53,737 nt of DNA from Diplocarpon mali. Its lineage: Eukaryota > Ascomycota > Leotiomycetes > Helotiales > Drepanopezizaceae. Below the pieces are notes generated by a model that was not told the origin of the DNA, searched no databases, and saw nothing but the letters and a program-made list of their open reading frames with translations. The position numbers were made by a program, and so were the translations under genes. Each line of letters starts with the position of its first letter. Position 1 is the first letter of the stretch. The stretch is taken from the NCBI GenBank assembly GCA_024741835.1, contig JAENRP010000294.1, forward strand, positions 1-53,737. The letters run 5' to 3'. Below, piece by piece: positions 1 to 12,169 of this stretch.

Positions 1-526
1 AATATATAAAAGGAGAAGGGGAAGGGGAAGGGAGGGAGGTGCGATAGTAAACGAATAAAAATGATAGAAACTCCTTTTCCTCTTTTAATAACGCGACTCT
101 TAGTCTAAGACCGCGAGTTAAAAACTTAAAGTTATTAAAGCTATTAAATCGCAGTTTTAAAGAAAATTCGAAGACAATTTCAAATAATCCTAAGCATATA
201 TACCCTAACCAACTTAAGAGGCGTCCTTACTAAAGAAAATCCAGGCTTTATATAAAATTCGATTAATAATTTAGGAATTTCTTTAATATAGTTGTATTCG
301 ATTATTAAGCTTCTTTAAGGTAGTAACTCGCTTATTCAACCTAAGGGAAGCTGGATTTAGGTATTTAGAGTTCGTATACTAGTTTTTACCTTTTAAAGCC
401 TATCGATTTCTAAACTAAAGGGAGCGATAAGTTTCCTAAAGAAGGCCTTCGATTAAGGTTTCTAAACGTTAAATGCAGAGTTTAGAAAACTAAGCTTTAA
501 GTTCCTTGATTTTTAAGGCAGATTTC

Positions 527-549
527 ACTCTTAGGCCAGAACTATAAGT
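527..549 (+). repeat. Palindrome in G1 gag (site of 40375 in G2)
   Basis: Decayed arms ACTCTTAGGCC and ACTATAAGT. Confidence 0.82.
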
Positions 550-1517
550 AAAGGGAATTACTACTAGATTTCTCTTTACCTCCTTTATAACTTCTAAAGC
601 CTTTAAGTATTCTTAAACTAAGCTCTTAAGGTCTTTAGTATAAGAGGGAATAGGAGATTTTTCCTATTCTATAGCATTAATAGTTCTCTTATTAAGATCT
701 GATTTTAAAGCAAAGGCTAAGAACTCTTTAAATAAGGCGAAGGTTATAAGGTCTTATTTATCGATCTTAAAATTCTTAATAATCTTATTGCAAAGGCTAA
801 TAGGTAATTTAAATAAGAAAAGGCGGCCTCTTTTAACTTCGCTAAGTATTTTCTAATTGATTAAAGTATTCGACACTTAAGTAAAGGTCCGATAGTAGTT
901 TTTAAGTTCCTTAAGAGTGTAAGTAATAAGAATAAACTCCTTTAAAAAGGCCAGAGTATCGCAAATCTACTATCTATTAAATTTTTAAAATTCAACTTTA
1001 AGAGCTTTAATAAGTAGTTCCTAGGACTTGCGAAGCTTCTACTTAAGTAGAGATTTAATAATATCTTTGCTAGTTTAATTGCAGTAGTAGGGAAGTCGAT
1101 TGATTATCTTATTATATTTAATGCTAAAATTATAATAAGTCTCCTTATATTATTTAAGGAAATTAGTAATATTAGCTCTAGTGAAATAAGGAGCGCTAAG
1201 GGAACTAGGGAGAGGAAAATGATTAATAATAGCTTTAAAGGCGGCTATTATCGCTTTATTCGTTTCAATAGGAGAGGAGTTAGGTCGAATATAAGGCCTA
1301 AGGTATTCTAAGGAGTTTTTAGAATCCGAGTCAATCTTAAAGTAACTAAGGCAAGCTTGAAAAGATTTGGGCAAAGGGTTAGAAGGAGGTTTGAAATTAA
1401 TATTTTTAGTATTTTTAAATATTAATATTAAAAAAGCAGGTGCAGTTATTAAAGGGAAAGGTATTAAAGGAGAAGGCGAAGAACTTAAGTTATATAAAAT
1501 TGCATTTTTATATTCCT

Positions 1518-1540
1518 ACTTATAGGCTTAGCCTAAGAGT
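1518..1540 (+). repeat. Palindrome in G1 (site of 39366 in G2)
   Basis: ACTTATAGGCT / AGCCTAAGAGT arms. Confidence 0.88.
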
Positions 1541-2266
1541 GAAAATCCGGCTTTTATAAAAAGTTTATTTATACTTTATTAAGACTTCTTTAATAGGTAT
1601 AAAGTAATAAATAAAGGTATTATAATTACTAATAGTAAGAAAAGGTTTATTAAGTTAAAGACTAATTTCTATAATAAAGTTTCTAAGAAAGATTCATCTT
1701 AGCTTTTAGGACAATTCCTATTAGTTCTTAGAATAAAGGGGTCTTTAAAGATGATTTTAAGGCAGTTTTCAAAGTCCTATTAAGTAGAGGCGGCTAAAGT
1801 ATCCGATTTAGCTTTTTAAAAAAGCTAAGGAGACTCTTCCGATTAGAGCTTTCGTTTAGTATTATATAAATACCTAAAACTGCTTTTATTTAAAGTAGCT
1901 ATTATAGCTAATCAAACTTCTTTATATTAGAAAGGCTAGAAATCCGACAATCGTACTAATAGGCTAATAATTCAAGCTTATTAGATTAAAGGTAGGTAGG
2001 AGAGGCGGAATAGGGGCCGAAATAGGAAAATCTGAGGTTATTGATAGTAGAGAGTAGCAATCGACAGTTCCAAATAACTAAGTAATTGCAAGGTCGATAA
2101 TAAAGGAATAATAACTAACAGTTATAAATAACTGAATGATTATTATCTTAAAAGGGGTTTTCAAAGGGTTGATCTCTTATCTGCGAATTAAGAGAATTAA
2201 GAGGAGAAGTTGTATAAAGACGAAATCTCAAAGGAATCGTCCTTGCGTAAGTCACTAATATAAGAT

Positions 2267-2505
2267 AGAGGGGAGACAATATAAGAATAGGCCTAAGGGA
2301 AGACCTAAAAACAAGAGGGAGGAAGCACTACAAGCGGGCTCTCCGAAGATGAGAACTAGGACAATTTACTAGTTAGAGGTAGAATAGGTAATTAGTATTG
2401 CGCGCTATCTCTAAGTACAATAGTAGTCCTATATATACCCCTTTCTTAGTCCTTATCTGACCATATGACCTATGTCACAAGATCCTCTACTTCCAGGTCT
2501 CTATA
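2267..2505 (-). repeat. LTR of Gypsy G1 (5' LTR, minus strand)
   Basis: About 239 bp, related to LTRs at 35014-35252 (minus) and 38447-38685 (plus). Shared blocks are GAGACCTG at the 5' end, GTGACATA..TCATAT, a purine run around CCTAAGGGAAGACCTAAAAA, and GGGGAGACAA at the 3' end. The LTR start has decayed (TA instead of TG). The inner boundary is uncertain by about 15 bp. It abuts element J on its right, so G1 appears inserted in J; the matching target duplication is outside the window. Confidence 0.8.
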
Positions 2506-4500
2506 TTATTAGTACTATTTCGCAGTTAAAACCTTAGTAGTCATAAAGTACTTAAGGGAGCAGTGATTTGAGTAAATATCAACTCGCTCCTTAAGTGATA
2601 TAAGCTCTGGTCTCTATTTATAGCAGGATTCAATAATAGCAAAGAGTTCCTTATTATATATTTCCTAATTAGGTTTATAACCTAAGAGTATATGCGAATA
2701 GAAGCCGATAGGGTACTATTGCTTATCGAAGTATTGCTAAGAAAGTACTCTAGCGATAATGCTATCAGAAGCATTAGTTTCTAGCTTTATAAGTAAGTTG
2801 GGGTTAAAATAGTAAATCTATTAAATTAATAGTAATTACTTGCAAAGCTTTTTAAAAGCGATTTAGCACTCTTCTATCTAATTCTAAGGTACCGTCGGTC
2901 GGGTTAGAATAGAGAGGGGTTTGGCAATTAGCTTAAAGTTGCAAATGAATTATTAATAGAATCTGCAAAATCCTAAGTAGGACTTTACTTTAGTAATAGT
3001 TTTCAAGTACTTCTAATTGCGCAATAGTTCGACCTTTTCAAGGTCTAGTTCAATCTTAATTATTATTAGAATATATTTAAGATATTAAGTTTAAGTAATA
3101 TAAAACTCGTACTTCTTAATATCTACTTAAAGGCTAGCCTTTAAGAGTCGTTTTAGTACCTTTTCGATATAACCCTAGTACTCCTTAACGTTCTTAAAGT
3201 AAATCAAAATATCGTTTAAGTACACTATGTAAAAATCATTTAAGTAATTTAAAAGAATATCATTTATATACTGCTAGTAAGTACTAAGTCTATTATAAAG
3301 GCCAAATAGGAGAACCTTGCATTTATAAGATCCGTACTTTATTCGAAAGGTAGTATATTCCTTTAATTTAAAGTCCATTTGTATTCGATTGAAAGCGGCC
3401 CGAATATCCAGTTTTATAAAAATTTTAGCTTTAGATACTTGCCTTAAAAGCTTGTCTATCCTCGGAATCGGGTAAGCGTCTTTCCGAGTTAGTGCGTTTA
3501 GCTTCTGGTAGTCTATGCAAAATCGGAGGCTACCGTCGGCCTTCTTTACAAATAGCACTAGCGAAGCAAAGGGGCTAGTACTTATCTTAATAAAGCCTTT
3601 GTCTAAATTCTCAAATAAGTACTTCTTTATAACCTTAAGCTCCTTAGTAGATTGACGGTAAAGGGGCGAATAGGCATTAGGCAAGGGCCCTTTTAGCTAT
3701 ATCTTATAATTGTAGTACTAATAGGAAGGGAGGGTATCTGCATCCCTTTTTAAGAAGGCTTATCTTAGCGATTAGTACTATTTCAGGAGTTAATTATTAA
3801 TTAGCTTTTCGACATTAGGATTCTTAAGCTTATATCTTTCCTTTAGAATCCTATCTACTTTATAAATACTGGTTTAAAAGAACTTAGTCTCCTTACGCTT
3901 TATATTATAATAAAAGGCATTAGCACTGATTTTGCAAATAGGAACCGTAGCTTTAGGGCATTTGCGAATAGGGTCAGAATATAGTCGATTTGTATTAGAC
4001 TGTTTTCCTAAATCCGGCTTAGTTATAGGCAGGGGCGCTGGCCTAGTAATAGCAATAGGGATCTTACGCCTAGCTAGGACTACCAAATTGACGCTAGACT
4101 ATCTTCTATTAATCTATTAAGCTTTATCTATAGCTATTTCCTATTCTTTATAATTAATATTAGCTTAATAATTGGATCAGATCCGAAGTCCTTTAAAAGG
4201 AGGAAGACGAATGACGATTTCCTTTGCAAATTAGGGAAATAAGGGGTAATACAAAGGCCATACAAATCGGTTTTCCTTCGGATCAAGTTTAAGTTAGAAT
4301 CGGCGTATCCATTTGACTCTAATAATAGCATTGCGCTAGCTAAGGTCGAGAATAACCTAAGGGCAGTTATAAATACGCCTTCTATCAATTGTCAAGTGAA
4401 AGCGTATATAGTGCATAGCTTACGTGCGAATAGTATTTTAAAATCTATAGATAGGAATAAGGGCTAAAAGAGGAAGAATTTTAAAGCCAGTCGCTTTTAA
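2506..4500 (-). pseudogene. pol: Gypsy element J, degenerate pol (protease, RT, RNase H)
   Basis: Minus-strand Ty3/Gypsy polymerase region. The piece 3274-3684 is open for 136 codons and is a clear reverse transcriptase: VLFVKKADGSLRFCIDYQKL, then TRKDAYPIPRIDKLL, KLDIRAAFNRIQ and a VLLFGLYN block. Downstream the frame continues with a YLxDILIY active-site block (YLDD decayed to YLND). RNase H follows, with LxTNASDSIIARVLSQ near 2750-2790. Protease would lie between 4500 and 3700 but I could not find its active site. The element stops at 2505 where G1 begins, so integrase and the 3' LTR are missing from the window. The RT type suggests a chromovirus-like Gypsy, but the chromodomain region is not visible. 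Confidence 0.88.
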
Positions 4501-6240
4501 AAGATATATAAAAAGAGAACGATTTAAAAATAGGTAATTAAAGGCTTTAGTATTTATTAAAGCTAATAATAATACTTTAAGTCCATTTATACTAATAGTA
4601 TAAGAGGTTAGGAATTGCTTCCCTTCTATTAAAGAGTTAAGATCTAGCTTTAATAAGTCGTACTTTCGCAGGCCTAAGTAGGAGTCTTTTCCTAGGCCTT
4701 TTCGTTTTCCTAATCTTCCTTTATTTCAACCTTATTCTCAATTAAGTCTAAAGTCGGATCAGCTTCCTTTATATCTTCTAAGGTATTAATCTTACTTGCA
4801 GAAGGACACTCGGTCTTATAGTAACTAGTTTTACTATAGGTCTAGTAGGTAGCTTGCTTAAGGGGCAAAGCAAAAGAACTAGCCTTAGCTAGCGTATCTT
4901 AGCGAAAAGGGGTAATCGGCTTTAAGGCTAGCGTCTTAGAAACTCAGGTGGTACTTCTAGCGCTTAAACTATAAGCAGTCTTATTAAGGAGCGAACCGGA
5001 TATCTTCTAATATAATACTAAGGTTGCCTTGCTTTTAGTCAAAGGGTTAAGGAGTTGATTGCTTTGATATTTAATATTAAGGGCGTTCAATTGGTTAATT
5101 ATAATAGTATAGTCCTTCCCTTAAAAGGCCTTAGCTAAGGCGTAAGTAGCTTTAAGCTAAGGGGTAATCTTATTCTATATAAAAAAGAACTACTCAGATC
5201 TTAAGACCTCTCCTTAGATCGCGGCAGATTAGAATTAAGCTTGAAATTAAGGGAAAGTTTCTTTAAAATAACTAGCTTCCCTTATATAGAGGTAGTAGAA
5301 AGTAGATTAGAATAGGTCTACCTCTTAGCTAATTAAAAAGTAACTGCTTAGTAGTTCTACTATTTCTTAATAGTTTTAAAAGAGGTTAGTCTCTAAGAGG
5401 TACTAGGGTTCGAGGTACATTTAGGCTTATCCTATAGTAGATCCTTAAATAAGGGCTTAGCAAGCTCGCTTATTTGAGTATAAGTCCGTATTAACTTACA
5501 ATCGATCTTAGATTAAAGCTAACTACTGCTTATATATTAAAGAGGTCTTATCGTTAAAGGGGGTAATCTTTTCAATTAGCTGAATTTTCGTCCGTTTCAT
5601 ATCTATATCAACTTCTAAAAGAGGCTAGGTCTTGCTTTATTAAAGGTAGGTGGATTCTCGCTTAATAGTCTAATATACGCGCTAAGCCGTTTCTTAGCTT
5701 TAATAAGCTAAGGTCTTTAGGCTAGAGATAGCTTAAGCAATCTTACTAATCTCGCTTTGCAATTATCGATTAGATTGATCTTAGCATTATAAGGATTCCT
5801 CTAAACTTAAGACTATTCCTTATAAGACATTTAGGTTTAAAAAGTCTTGATTATCTCAATTAGCTTAGCTATAGCATTATAGTCTCTTGCCCTTAGCAGC
5901 AGAGGAAGGTCCGCCCCTAAGGGCTAGGGTAGAGGTACTCCCTATAGAAGCTGGTTTCTTAAACGAACCAGGTACATTCTATATTTGCTAACTTCCGACT
6001 AATAGGGAATTTATTTTACCAATTTTGGTTTTAGTAGTAATTCAGTTAAAAAAGGGGTTCTATAGAAAAAGGGTTCTAATAGTATAGTACTCTCTTAACT
6101 TCTGCCTATAGTACTTCTATAAAAGGAGTAGTTGAGAAAATCCAGCTAATGAAAGCGTTCCTCGATTATACTAGTTAATAAGCTATACTTAAGCTCCTAG
6201 TTTATCTAAGAGATCTTTAAGATCCTGACTCTATCGAAAG
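4500..6240 (-). pseudogene. gag: Gypsy element J, degenerate gag with zinc knuckle
   Basis: Minus-strand gag region upstream of the J polymerase. At 4806-4847 the minus strand reads as a CCHC zinc knuckle, C-x2-C-x4-H-x4-C, after reversing RIP-type changes: the visible residues are YxTYSKTSYYKTEC where family members have C, C, G and H. This nucleocapsid motif fixes gag's C-terminal end and the orientation. Most of the rest is broken by stops. The start was not located. Short frames called here on either strand are not genes. Confidence 0.7.
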
Positions 6241-6639
6241 TCGAAATAACCGTAAATCGATTTTCAAAAGGGGTAGGATATTATTAAAAGCCGTCCCTGG
6301 TAGAGAAGAACTTCTTTATTTAATATAATAATATAGAACCGCTAAAGTGCAAGATCAAGTATAAGAGTAAGAAGTAGTGCAAAAGGCGTATTCTATAAGT
6401 CTAATATAAAGGAAATAAAGAAGTTAAAGAGCCCTCCCTATAAGAGAGCCCTTCTCCCTTATATATATCAGCAGCTTAAGGCTCTTTGCCTATTTACGTA
6501 ATATTATATAAGAATATCCTTTTGCACCTTTAGGGTCGATTCGAAATAACCTTGCATCGAATCGAGATTGTAAAACCTTAAAACACTATAAACGCCGTAC
6601 TCCTAGGTAATTGCATCAGTTGGGGGTGCAGCTGTTACA
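6240..6639 (-). repeat. Probable 5' LTR and leader of Gypsy J
   Basis: On the minus strand the right edge reads TGTAACAGCTGCACCCCC, a good LTR start. A TATATATAAGG box-like stretch follows near 6460, then A/T-rich sequence leading into gag. The exact inner end and primer binding site could not be placed, and no second copy is in the window. The edge abuts the frame of element K at 6640, so J seems to have inserted into K. The bases cgagc at 6640-6644 would be one copy of the target duplication. Confidence 0.5.
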
Positions 6640-7059
6640 CGAGCTAAAGCAAAGGAGGATGCGTTAAAACTTAAGATATTGCAAGACGAGAACGATAAGC
6701 TATAATAGCAAGTTACCACTTATGCTATTATATAAAAGAGGAAGGCTACCCCTACCACTACCGCTAGCACCCTTGTTAAATAACAGAAGTCAAACCAAAT
6801 GGATTGGCTGGAATAGATACGCGAAAACCAATAATAACAATGCGATCTTAAGGATCTATGCAATAGAAAGCTTATTAGCGCGTTCGATAACCTAGACGAA
6901 CTAGTCGAGACCGCTATTAAGACTATCTATGCTAAAGGGGATCCGATAAATAAAAAGATAAAGAGCTTTATTAATAGAGCTAAAAATAGAATCATATACG
7001 ACTTCATCTAAGAGTAGGTCGAGATAAGGGCACCTCGCTTCTTAAGAGGGGGAGGGTGA
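6640..7059 (+). pseudogene. 3' end of an unrecognised frame of element K
   Basis: An open frame except for TAA/TAG codons (decayed glutamines). It runs from the J junction to a TGA that coincides with the first three bases of the K LTR. The protein is charged and probably coiled-coil, with AKEDALKLKILQDENDKL early and AFDNLDELVETAIKTIYAKG later; the C-terminus is RFLRGGG. I do not recognise the family. The end of a retroelement's last frame at the polypurine tract (AAGAGGGGGAGGG, 7044-7056) is the expected layout, so this is probably K's last coding region. It is richer in G+C than its neighbours. The 5' part is displaced by J. Confidence 0.5.
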
Positions 7060-7365
7060 TATTATAGCATAGTTATATTATAGTCGCAATAGAACTGTCA
7101 GAGCAGGTGCAATAGAGATAGTAGTGCAACTAGAGGCGAAATAGATTAGTGCAATAGATACGCTGCACCTTTATTATACCTTTCCTTTAGTAGATAGAAT
7201 ATGACTTATTAGTAGAAATCGACTTCTAGGAGTCGTAGGCTAAGGAGAGCATATTAGGAGGAAGGCTTCCTACTTTGTATATACTCCTTAGCTTTGAATT
7301 CTATACGATTTGGCAGCCTTGATCTCAGTGACTTTATCGACTCGTGCCTTGCTTTCGCCGTCACA
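7057..7365 (+). repeat. 3' LTR of element K
   Basis: 309 bp starting TGATATTATAGCA and ending GCCGTCACA, immediately after a polypurine tract. Sequence right of it (acctctaact..) continues as D gag: the homologous stretch in C (minus strand, around 23081-23100) reads gacctctaactct, so the LTR ends exactly where D resumes. Probable target duplication acctc at 7366-7370; its partner is off-window. Confidence 0.7.
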
Positions 7366-7843
7366 ACCTCTAACTCTCTCGAAAGAACTAGCAATAATAG
7401 TTCGACGATTTAGAGCTTTACTTTAAGAGCAAAGGCATCGAAATAGCGATTCAAAAGATACTTATTAAATACGCAAGAATAGCCCCTTATACTCCCTCTA
7501 CCGATTTATCTACTTCCACTTTAATAGCTAATGCAATTGCTAAGGATTTGCTAGATATATTAAATAAGCTTAGCCTAAGAGCTTTAGTAGATAATAACCG
7601 AGAATCCTAAAGGCAGATTTTAAATATAGAAAAGGAGAAGGAGTATAGGCTAGCCTTAGCCAAATGCAAGCTTAAGATTAATAAAGGTTTAAGCGATAAA
7701 GACCGAGATTTTATTCGAGTTTATAATAATGCGAAGATAAAATAGGATACTTTAAAGGTAAAATACTCTTAAATAACTGCCTTTAATACTTAGTATCTAC
7801 TATAGTAGATCACTTCATTTTAATATAGAAAAGATAAAGATAG
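7366..7843 (+). pseudogene. gag: Copia element D, gag part 1
   Basis: Plus-strand gag fragment homologous to the minus-strand gag of C at 22640-23090. The frame reads AKDLLDILNKLSLRALVDNN and LALAKCKLKINKGLSDKDRD with only RIP-type stops. It ends at the target duplication gatag (7839-7843), where B was inserted. It resumes at 26847 with gatagtaaggatatag, exactly as in uninterrupted C (minus strand near 22620-22640). D is therefore the oldest visible host of the nest. Confidence 0.85.
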
Positions 7844-8081
7844 TATAGCAATGAGGTTCTCTAATAGTGAACTTGATAGTAAACTAGAAGAGGGCACGAA
7901 GAAGTATGAGGTGCAAACGACGATGTTAGGTGTCTTAATTCATAAGAGCTCTTTAACTAGGAGCTATTTAAGGTAAGCGGGCTTTTTAGTAAAGCCGCTA
8001 AGTCATATGGTAAGTCATATGATATATTATATGTATAATATATTATATAATAGATCATATGATAAATATATAATAGGCATA
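7844..8081 (-). repeat. 3' LTR of B, larger fragment
   Basis: Matches 26600-26846 and, in inverse orientation, the solo LTR at 34587-34819. It starts TATAGCAATGAGG (decayed TGTAGCAA) and is cut at 8081 by A1. The last five bases, gcata (8077-8081), are A1's target duplication. The remaining nine bases of the LTR are at 15268-15276, where cttataata is the RIP-decayed form of cctgcaaca. Confidence 0.92.
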
Positions 8082-8253
8082 TGTTGCGCCATAAGGAGCC
8101 TCAGGCGCTGAGGCATCTAAGGACTGGCTTATGTAATATACCCCTGAAGTGGCCACGGAGCACTTCTATAAAGGGAGCTCAGATATACAATTAGAGTAGA
8201 ATTTTACAAGCTTCTGCCACTATTGAGAATCCACCTTTAAATATAGTACGATA
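8082..8253 (+). repeat. 5' LTR of A1
   Basis: Starts TGTTGCGCCATAAGGAGCC and contains the inverted repeat GCCTCA-GGCGC-TGAGGC at its beginning. A TATAAAGGGAGCTCAGATA promoter-like stretch lies near 8166-8185. It ends acgata (decayed cacgaca in the 3' LTR). Copies are at 15091-15262 and 27606-27776. Confidence 0.93.
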
Positions 8254-8265
8254 GTTATCAGCACT
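8254..8265 (+). other. Putative primer binding site of A1
   Basis: The bases GTTATCAGCAC follow the 5' LTR directly, both here and in A2 (GTTATTAGCAC, decayed). They resemble the half-tRNA type of Copia primer site (GGTTATGAGC) used by B and C but differ at the fourth base from the end. The priming tRNA is uncertain. Confidence 0.45.
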
Positions 8266-8389
8266 ATTCGCGACTCTTAAGAGCAAACGATTAAAAATCC
8301 ACTATATTTAAAGGCTTCTTAGAGAGGTTTCACTACTAATTTTCATCTATTCTCCCTCGCCTATACGCGTTATACGACCTAACTCGACG

Positions 8390-9590
8390 TTCTAACGCTC
8401 TTAGCTAATCAATAGAACTTATACTCCCTACCATCTTAGTCAATATAAGCGAATACTAGTAAAAAGAAGCTTAAGAGCTTAGCTCTAGTAGAGTTATACT
8501 CTAGGATAGGAAGTCATAGCGCATTTGGTACGCTAAGCTAGAGTTTCAGGCCGAATTTCTACGCCTCTAGAAGCATATAAAGAAGCCAAGATAGGTTAAT
8601 AACCCTAAACTGTATGCTATAGAGATAGGAAACCAAGCTTTACTTTATAAAAACGAAGCTCTATACCTGCTGGATTTAGAAATAGAACCGCTATAGCTTA
8701 AAAAAATTATAAAAGGATAAGACTAAAGAGTATTGCAAAGCTACTACGAGTTATACTAATAGTAGGAAGCTACCGATTAATAAACGCCAGCTCTACTACT
8801 ACCCGCAAAGATAATAGCTAAAGACGTAGAGCTAAAGTATAAAATGGCAGTAATATAATACAATCTTATAGTAGAAGCGTAGAAAAGGAATAGGAGCTCT
8901 TATACTTAGTTATACTATTAGATTACTAAGATAGTATACCTTACGTTGCTTTAAGCAGTATAATATAACTATAAGGAAGCGGGGAAACTATTAATTCAAT
9001 AGATTATAAAGCACTTGCGTAGAGAACTAGCCCCCTCTAAGGTTAGTATAATAGAGTCAATTCGGGAAGACTATAATAATAAGCTCTTTAAAATAAGGAG
9101 TAGCAAAGTAGAACCGAAGACCTAGCTTACTAGCTTTAGGAAGATCTACTAAAAAGCATAAATGTATAGAATCCCAAAGGTTTAAGGCTCTCTTACGATT
9201 ATAAAGTTTCTATAGTCGATTTACTGCTAAGCTCTTACCTAGTCTTAGCAGACCTAGGCAGAGCTTATTAGAGATAATAAGCTAGGCCTAGAGTATAGAA
9301 AAGATATAGTCTACTATATTAATTAATTCTTAAGCTTAATAAAGCGAAGCCTCGCAAGCTCCTTATCAAAGGCAACCCTTAGAGTATACGCCTCACTTAA
9401 AGGAGTAGGCGATTATACTAATCTAAGAGCATTAAGTAAAGGTAAGGCGAAGAAGACTCTAAAGGGAAGTATTAAAAAGTGCTCTTGCCCTTAAGTTAAA
9501 AATCACTTCTAGAACCTAAAGGAGTATAATAGGCTGAAATACGCCTTAACTAGCGCTAAGGAAGGTACGCTTTAAAACCTTCCCAGCTAT
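8390..9590 (+). pseudogene. gag: A1 gag, degenerate
   Basis: Plus-strand frame broken only by TAA/TAG. Recognisable stretches include LKYKMAVIQYNLIVEA and VYASLKGVGDYTNLRALSK. A degenerate zinc-knuckle-like block KCSCPxVKNHFxNLKEYNR sits at about 9477-9535 and reads KCPCPxVKNHF in A2. It would encode the capsid and nucleocapsid part of the Copia polyprotein, continuous with protease and integrase downstream. The start codon was not fixed. A2 (27900-29100) supplies a parallel copy with stops at partly different sites. Confidence 0.8.
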
Positions 9591-11950
9591 AATAAGGTTA
9601 AAAGAATGTATAAAAACCTTACTTCCTTAGAATAGAGAGAGCTTTAAGCTAAGCTCTCCTATATTAAATAAGCTCTTATAGATCAATTCAAGGAAAGAAT
9701 ATCTACTAAAGCTTTAAAGAGCGGCAAATCTAAGATTATAGCCGCCCTTTTAGATCCAACTCTCTTTAAAGACTTTACCCTAGGAATATACTCCACCCTT
9801 AAAGCTCCTTACGCTCTCTCGAATATAACCCTACTCGACAACTATACTGCAACGCACCTTATTAATCGAAAGGAGCTTCTAGTTCTTAGATTATTAAAAA
9901 TCGTATATCCCTAAGATTGTATAAAGGCAGGGAGCTTGAGTCTGCTAATAAGGGAGAGGGGTATATGTCTAATAAAAGGGGTTCTTACTAATAGAAGAGA
10001 CTTAAAGCTTAGGAATATAGCGCTTATAAATAGGTTTAATATTAATATTATCTTAAAGCCTCTTTTAAAGAAGGCTAGGGTATAGTATATAAGCCTAGAC
10101 GCGACGCTCTAAAGGGGTATAGTAGATAATAACGTAGTTATAAAGCAGCTAAAGCGTAGGTCAAATGTTATAGTATTTAAATATAAGCCTATTAACTTTT
10201 ATAATACTTTTAACTCGCTATGCTATGCTTAACCAACCTACTTAGCCTTCCTTACTTTATAATAGCGTCTGCGAAGCTAATATAAACCCCTAAGGAGTAG
10301 TATATTCCTAAGAGCTAAGAACGATTTAATAGATATTTAGCACCTTCGATCAAGCTATCTAAGAGCTAAGGCGCTTAAGAAGCTTATACTAAACGCAAAA
10401 GGGGTAAAGATCAAAGGGAAGCTATAAATCAATTATAAAGCTTGCGCTTAGGCAAAAGCTAAGCAAAAGCCTTTTAAGAGAGAGTTAGATTTTAAGGCTC
10501 TAAGACCGTTCTTTAAGTGCTCCTAGGACCTATTTGACTATAGCACGTCAAGCCTCTCCTTAGAAAGCTGGCTTCTTCTAATTAAGGATAAATTTAATAA
10601 GAAGTTATTTAGATATACTCTGCTCTATAAGTCCTTAACGCTAGTTCTAAGAGCTCTTTAATCTTTTAAAGCATAGGTAAAGCGCTATTACTGCCTCTTC
10701 CTATATATTCTAAAGAGCGATAATAATACTTTAGTATTCCCTTTATAGGAAGCATCGAAATATAGAAAGTAGTGCGAAGCTAAAGGCATAGAGGTAGAAG
10801 TCATTCTATCCTATACTTATAAACCAAATGGAGCTTCTAAGAGAGCGGGAGCAGAGATTATTAAAAAGGCACTTATTATACTAATCTCTACTAACCTCTT
10901 AAAGCACCTATAGCCTAAAGCCGTACTAACCGCAATATACTTCTATAATATCGGCCTATTAAAGCGCAAAGGATGGAAGAGTCCAAATGAGGTGCTTTAG
11001 CTTTAGTTTAGATAATACTTTAGGTAGTATGATCCGCAGATCACTATAAAGCTTACTACCGATTTAAGACTAGAATAGGAGGGTATAAAAGCGTATAAAG
11101 TGCGCGCGTACCTATTAGCGAAGGAAAGGGAAGCTCTAAAGAATAAGAGAGCTTTTAAAACTATGCTATAAGGGTATATTAGATACCTAGTTAGTTACTG
11201 CGCTACTAATATATATAAGATCTAGGTGCCTAAGCTTCGAAAGGTTATAATCTCCTAAAACGTCGAGTTCGATAAGTCCAAATTCTACTCTAAAGAGTAC
11301 GAAAAGGTAACTGGCCACCTGCTCCTAATTATTAAGAAGATTGTGCAAATAATCAAAGAGGAGGAAGAGGAAGCTTAAGACGCTAAGTTAATTATTAAAA
11401 ATGTAGAAGGAGCTTTAGATAAGCAGCCTATAGATAACCTAATAGGAGGTAAGCCTATTAATCTTTTACTAATAGAAGCTCTAAGCTTAGATCTATCAAG
11501 GGCTATTATCCCCTATAAGGCTACTTATAGCGTTTCTACTCTAGCTACTTAAAAGCAGCTGCTTAATAGCAAAGGGTTAAACGCTTTAAGATAACTATTA
11601 ATAGTTGGAAAAAGCGTCGAAAGCGATATTATAAATGCTAGTTCCGCTAAAGAGCGCAATACTAGGCCTTTAGTTACTATACAGATTAAGCAATCGCAAA
11701 GGTAGGAGCAGGCCCCTCAATTACTAGAAGCTCTACTATAGGCAACTGGTAAAGAAGTACGCTAGCTCTTATTAAAAGTACCAATCGATCGAGAGCTATA
11801 CTAAGATATAAAAGCTCTTAAGGGTAATACCGAAAGAGGGAGCTCTTTGAAACTAATAGAAGCTTAGCCTAAAGTACTTGATATAAGGGCCTTCCGAAAA
11901 CGCAAGAAGCCTAATAAGAAGTAGGAAATAGTACCTATACCGCTCTATAG
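9590..11950 (+). pseudogene. pol: A1 pol, protease and integrase
   Basis: The protease active-site region reads LLDNYTATHLINRKELL at about 9829-9880 (A2 has NNCAATHFINRKELL). The integrase zinc-binding and catalytic core follows from about 10380. The region around 10690-10900 reads RYYCLFLYILKSDNNTLVF, then LSYTYKPNGASKRAGAEII, matching the Copia signature PNGxSERAG after decay, with the D-N-G and E positions of the DDE core recognisable. Integrase inserts the cDNA into the host genome. An acidic run KEEEEEA occurs at about 11350-11380. Confidence 0.85.
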
Positions 11951-12169
11951 GTTAAAAAGGAGAAGAGGGAGCGGGAATGCTATATATGTAATATACATTA
12001 AGGATCTCCTACTAGCCTTTAAAGAACTTGAAATACGTTAGTTAAAGTAGGTAAATAGCTTTATATCGACTTTCTAACTAAGTCAAGAGCTTGCGAGAAC
12101 TAATAGAGAAGAGTATAAAGCAGTATACTATATTATTGCTATAGCAACTTAATTTAAAAGCTTTAAAGG

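Larger units (their letters stand above)
1..2266 (-). pseudogene. gag: Gypsy element G1, degenerate gag (5' part of element)
   Basis: Minus-strand remnant of a Gypsy capsid (Gag) region that would assemble retrotransposon particles. The longest uninterrupted piece, at 1150-1374, includes AAFKAIINHFPLPSSLSAP, which matches AAFKAITNHFPFPSSLSAP in the plus-strand gag of G2 near 39690. The rest carries many TAA/TAG stops typical of RIP. It lies directly downstream (toward low coordinates) of the LTR at 2267-2505, as expected for a 5' LTR followed by leader and gag. Two 23-bp palindromes (527-549 and 1518-1540) occupy the same positions as palindromes in G2 gag. The first 40 bases are a purine-rich run. 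Pol and the 3' LTR would lie left of the window. Confidence 0.85.

Noticed and set aside
3932..4388. Small frames on both strands near the J protease
   Set aside because: They overlap each other and the J polyprotein region and do not match a recognised protein.
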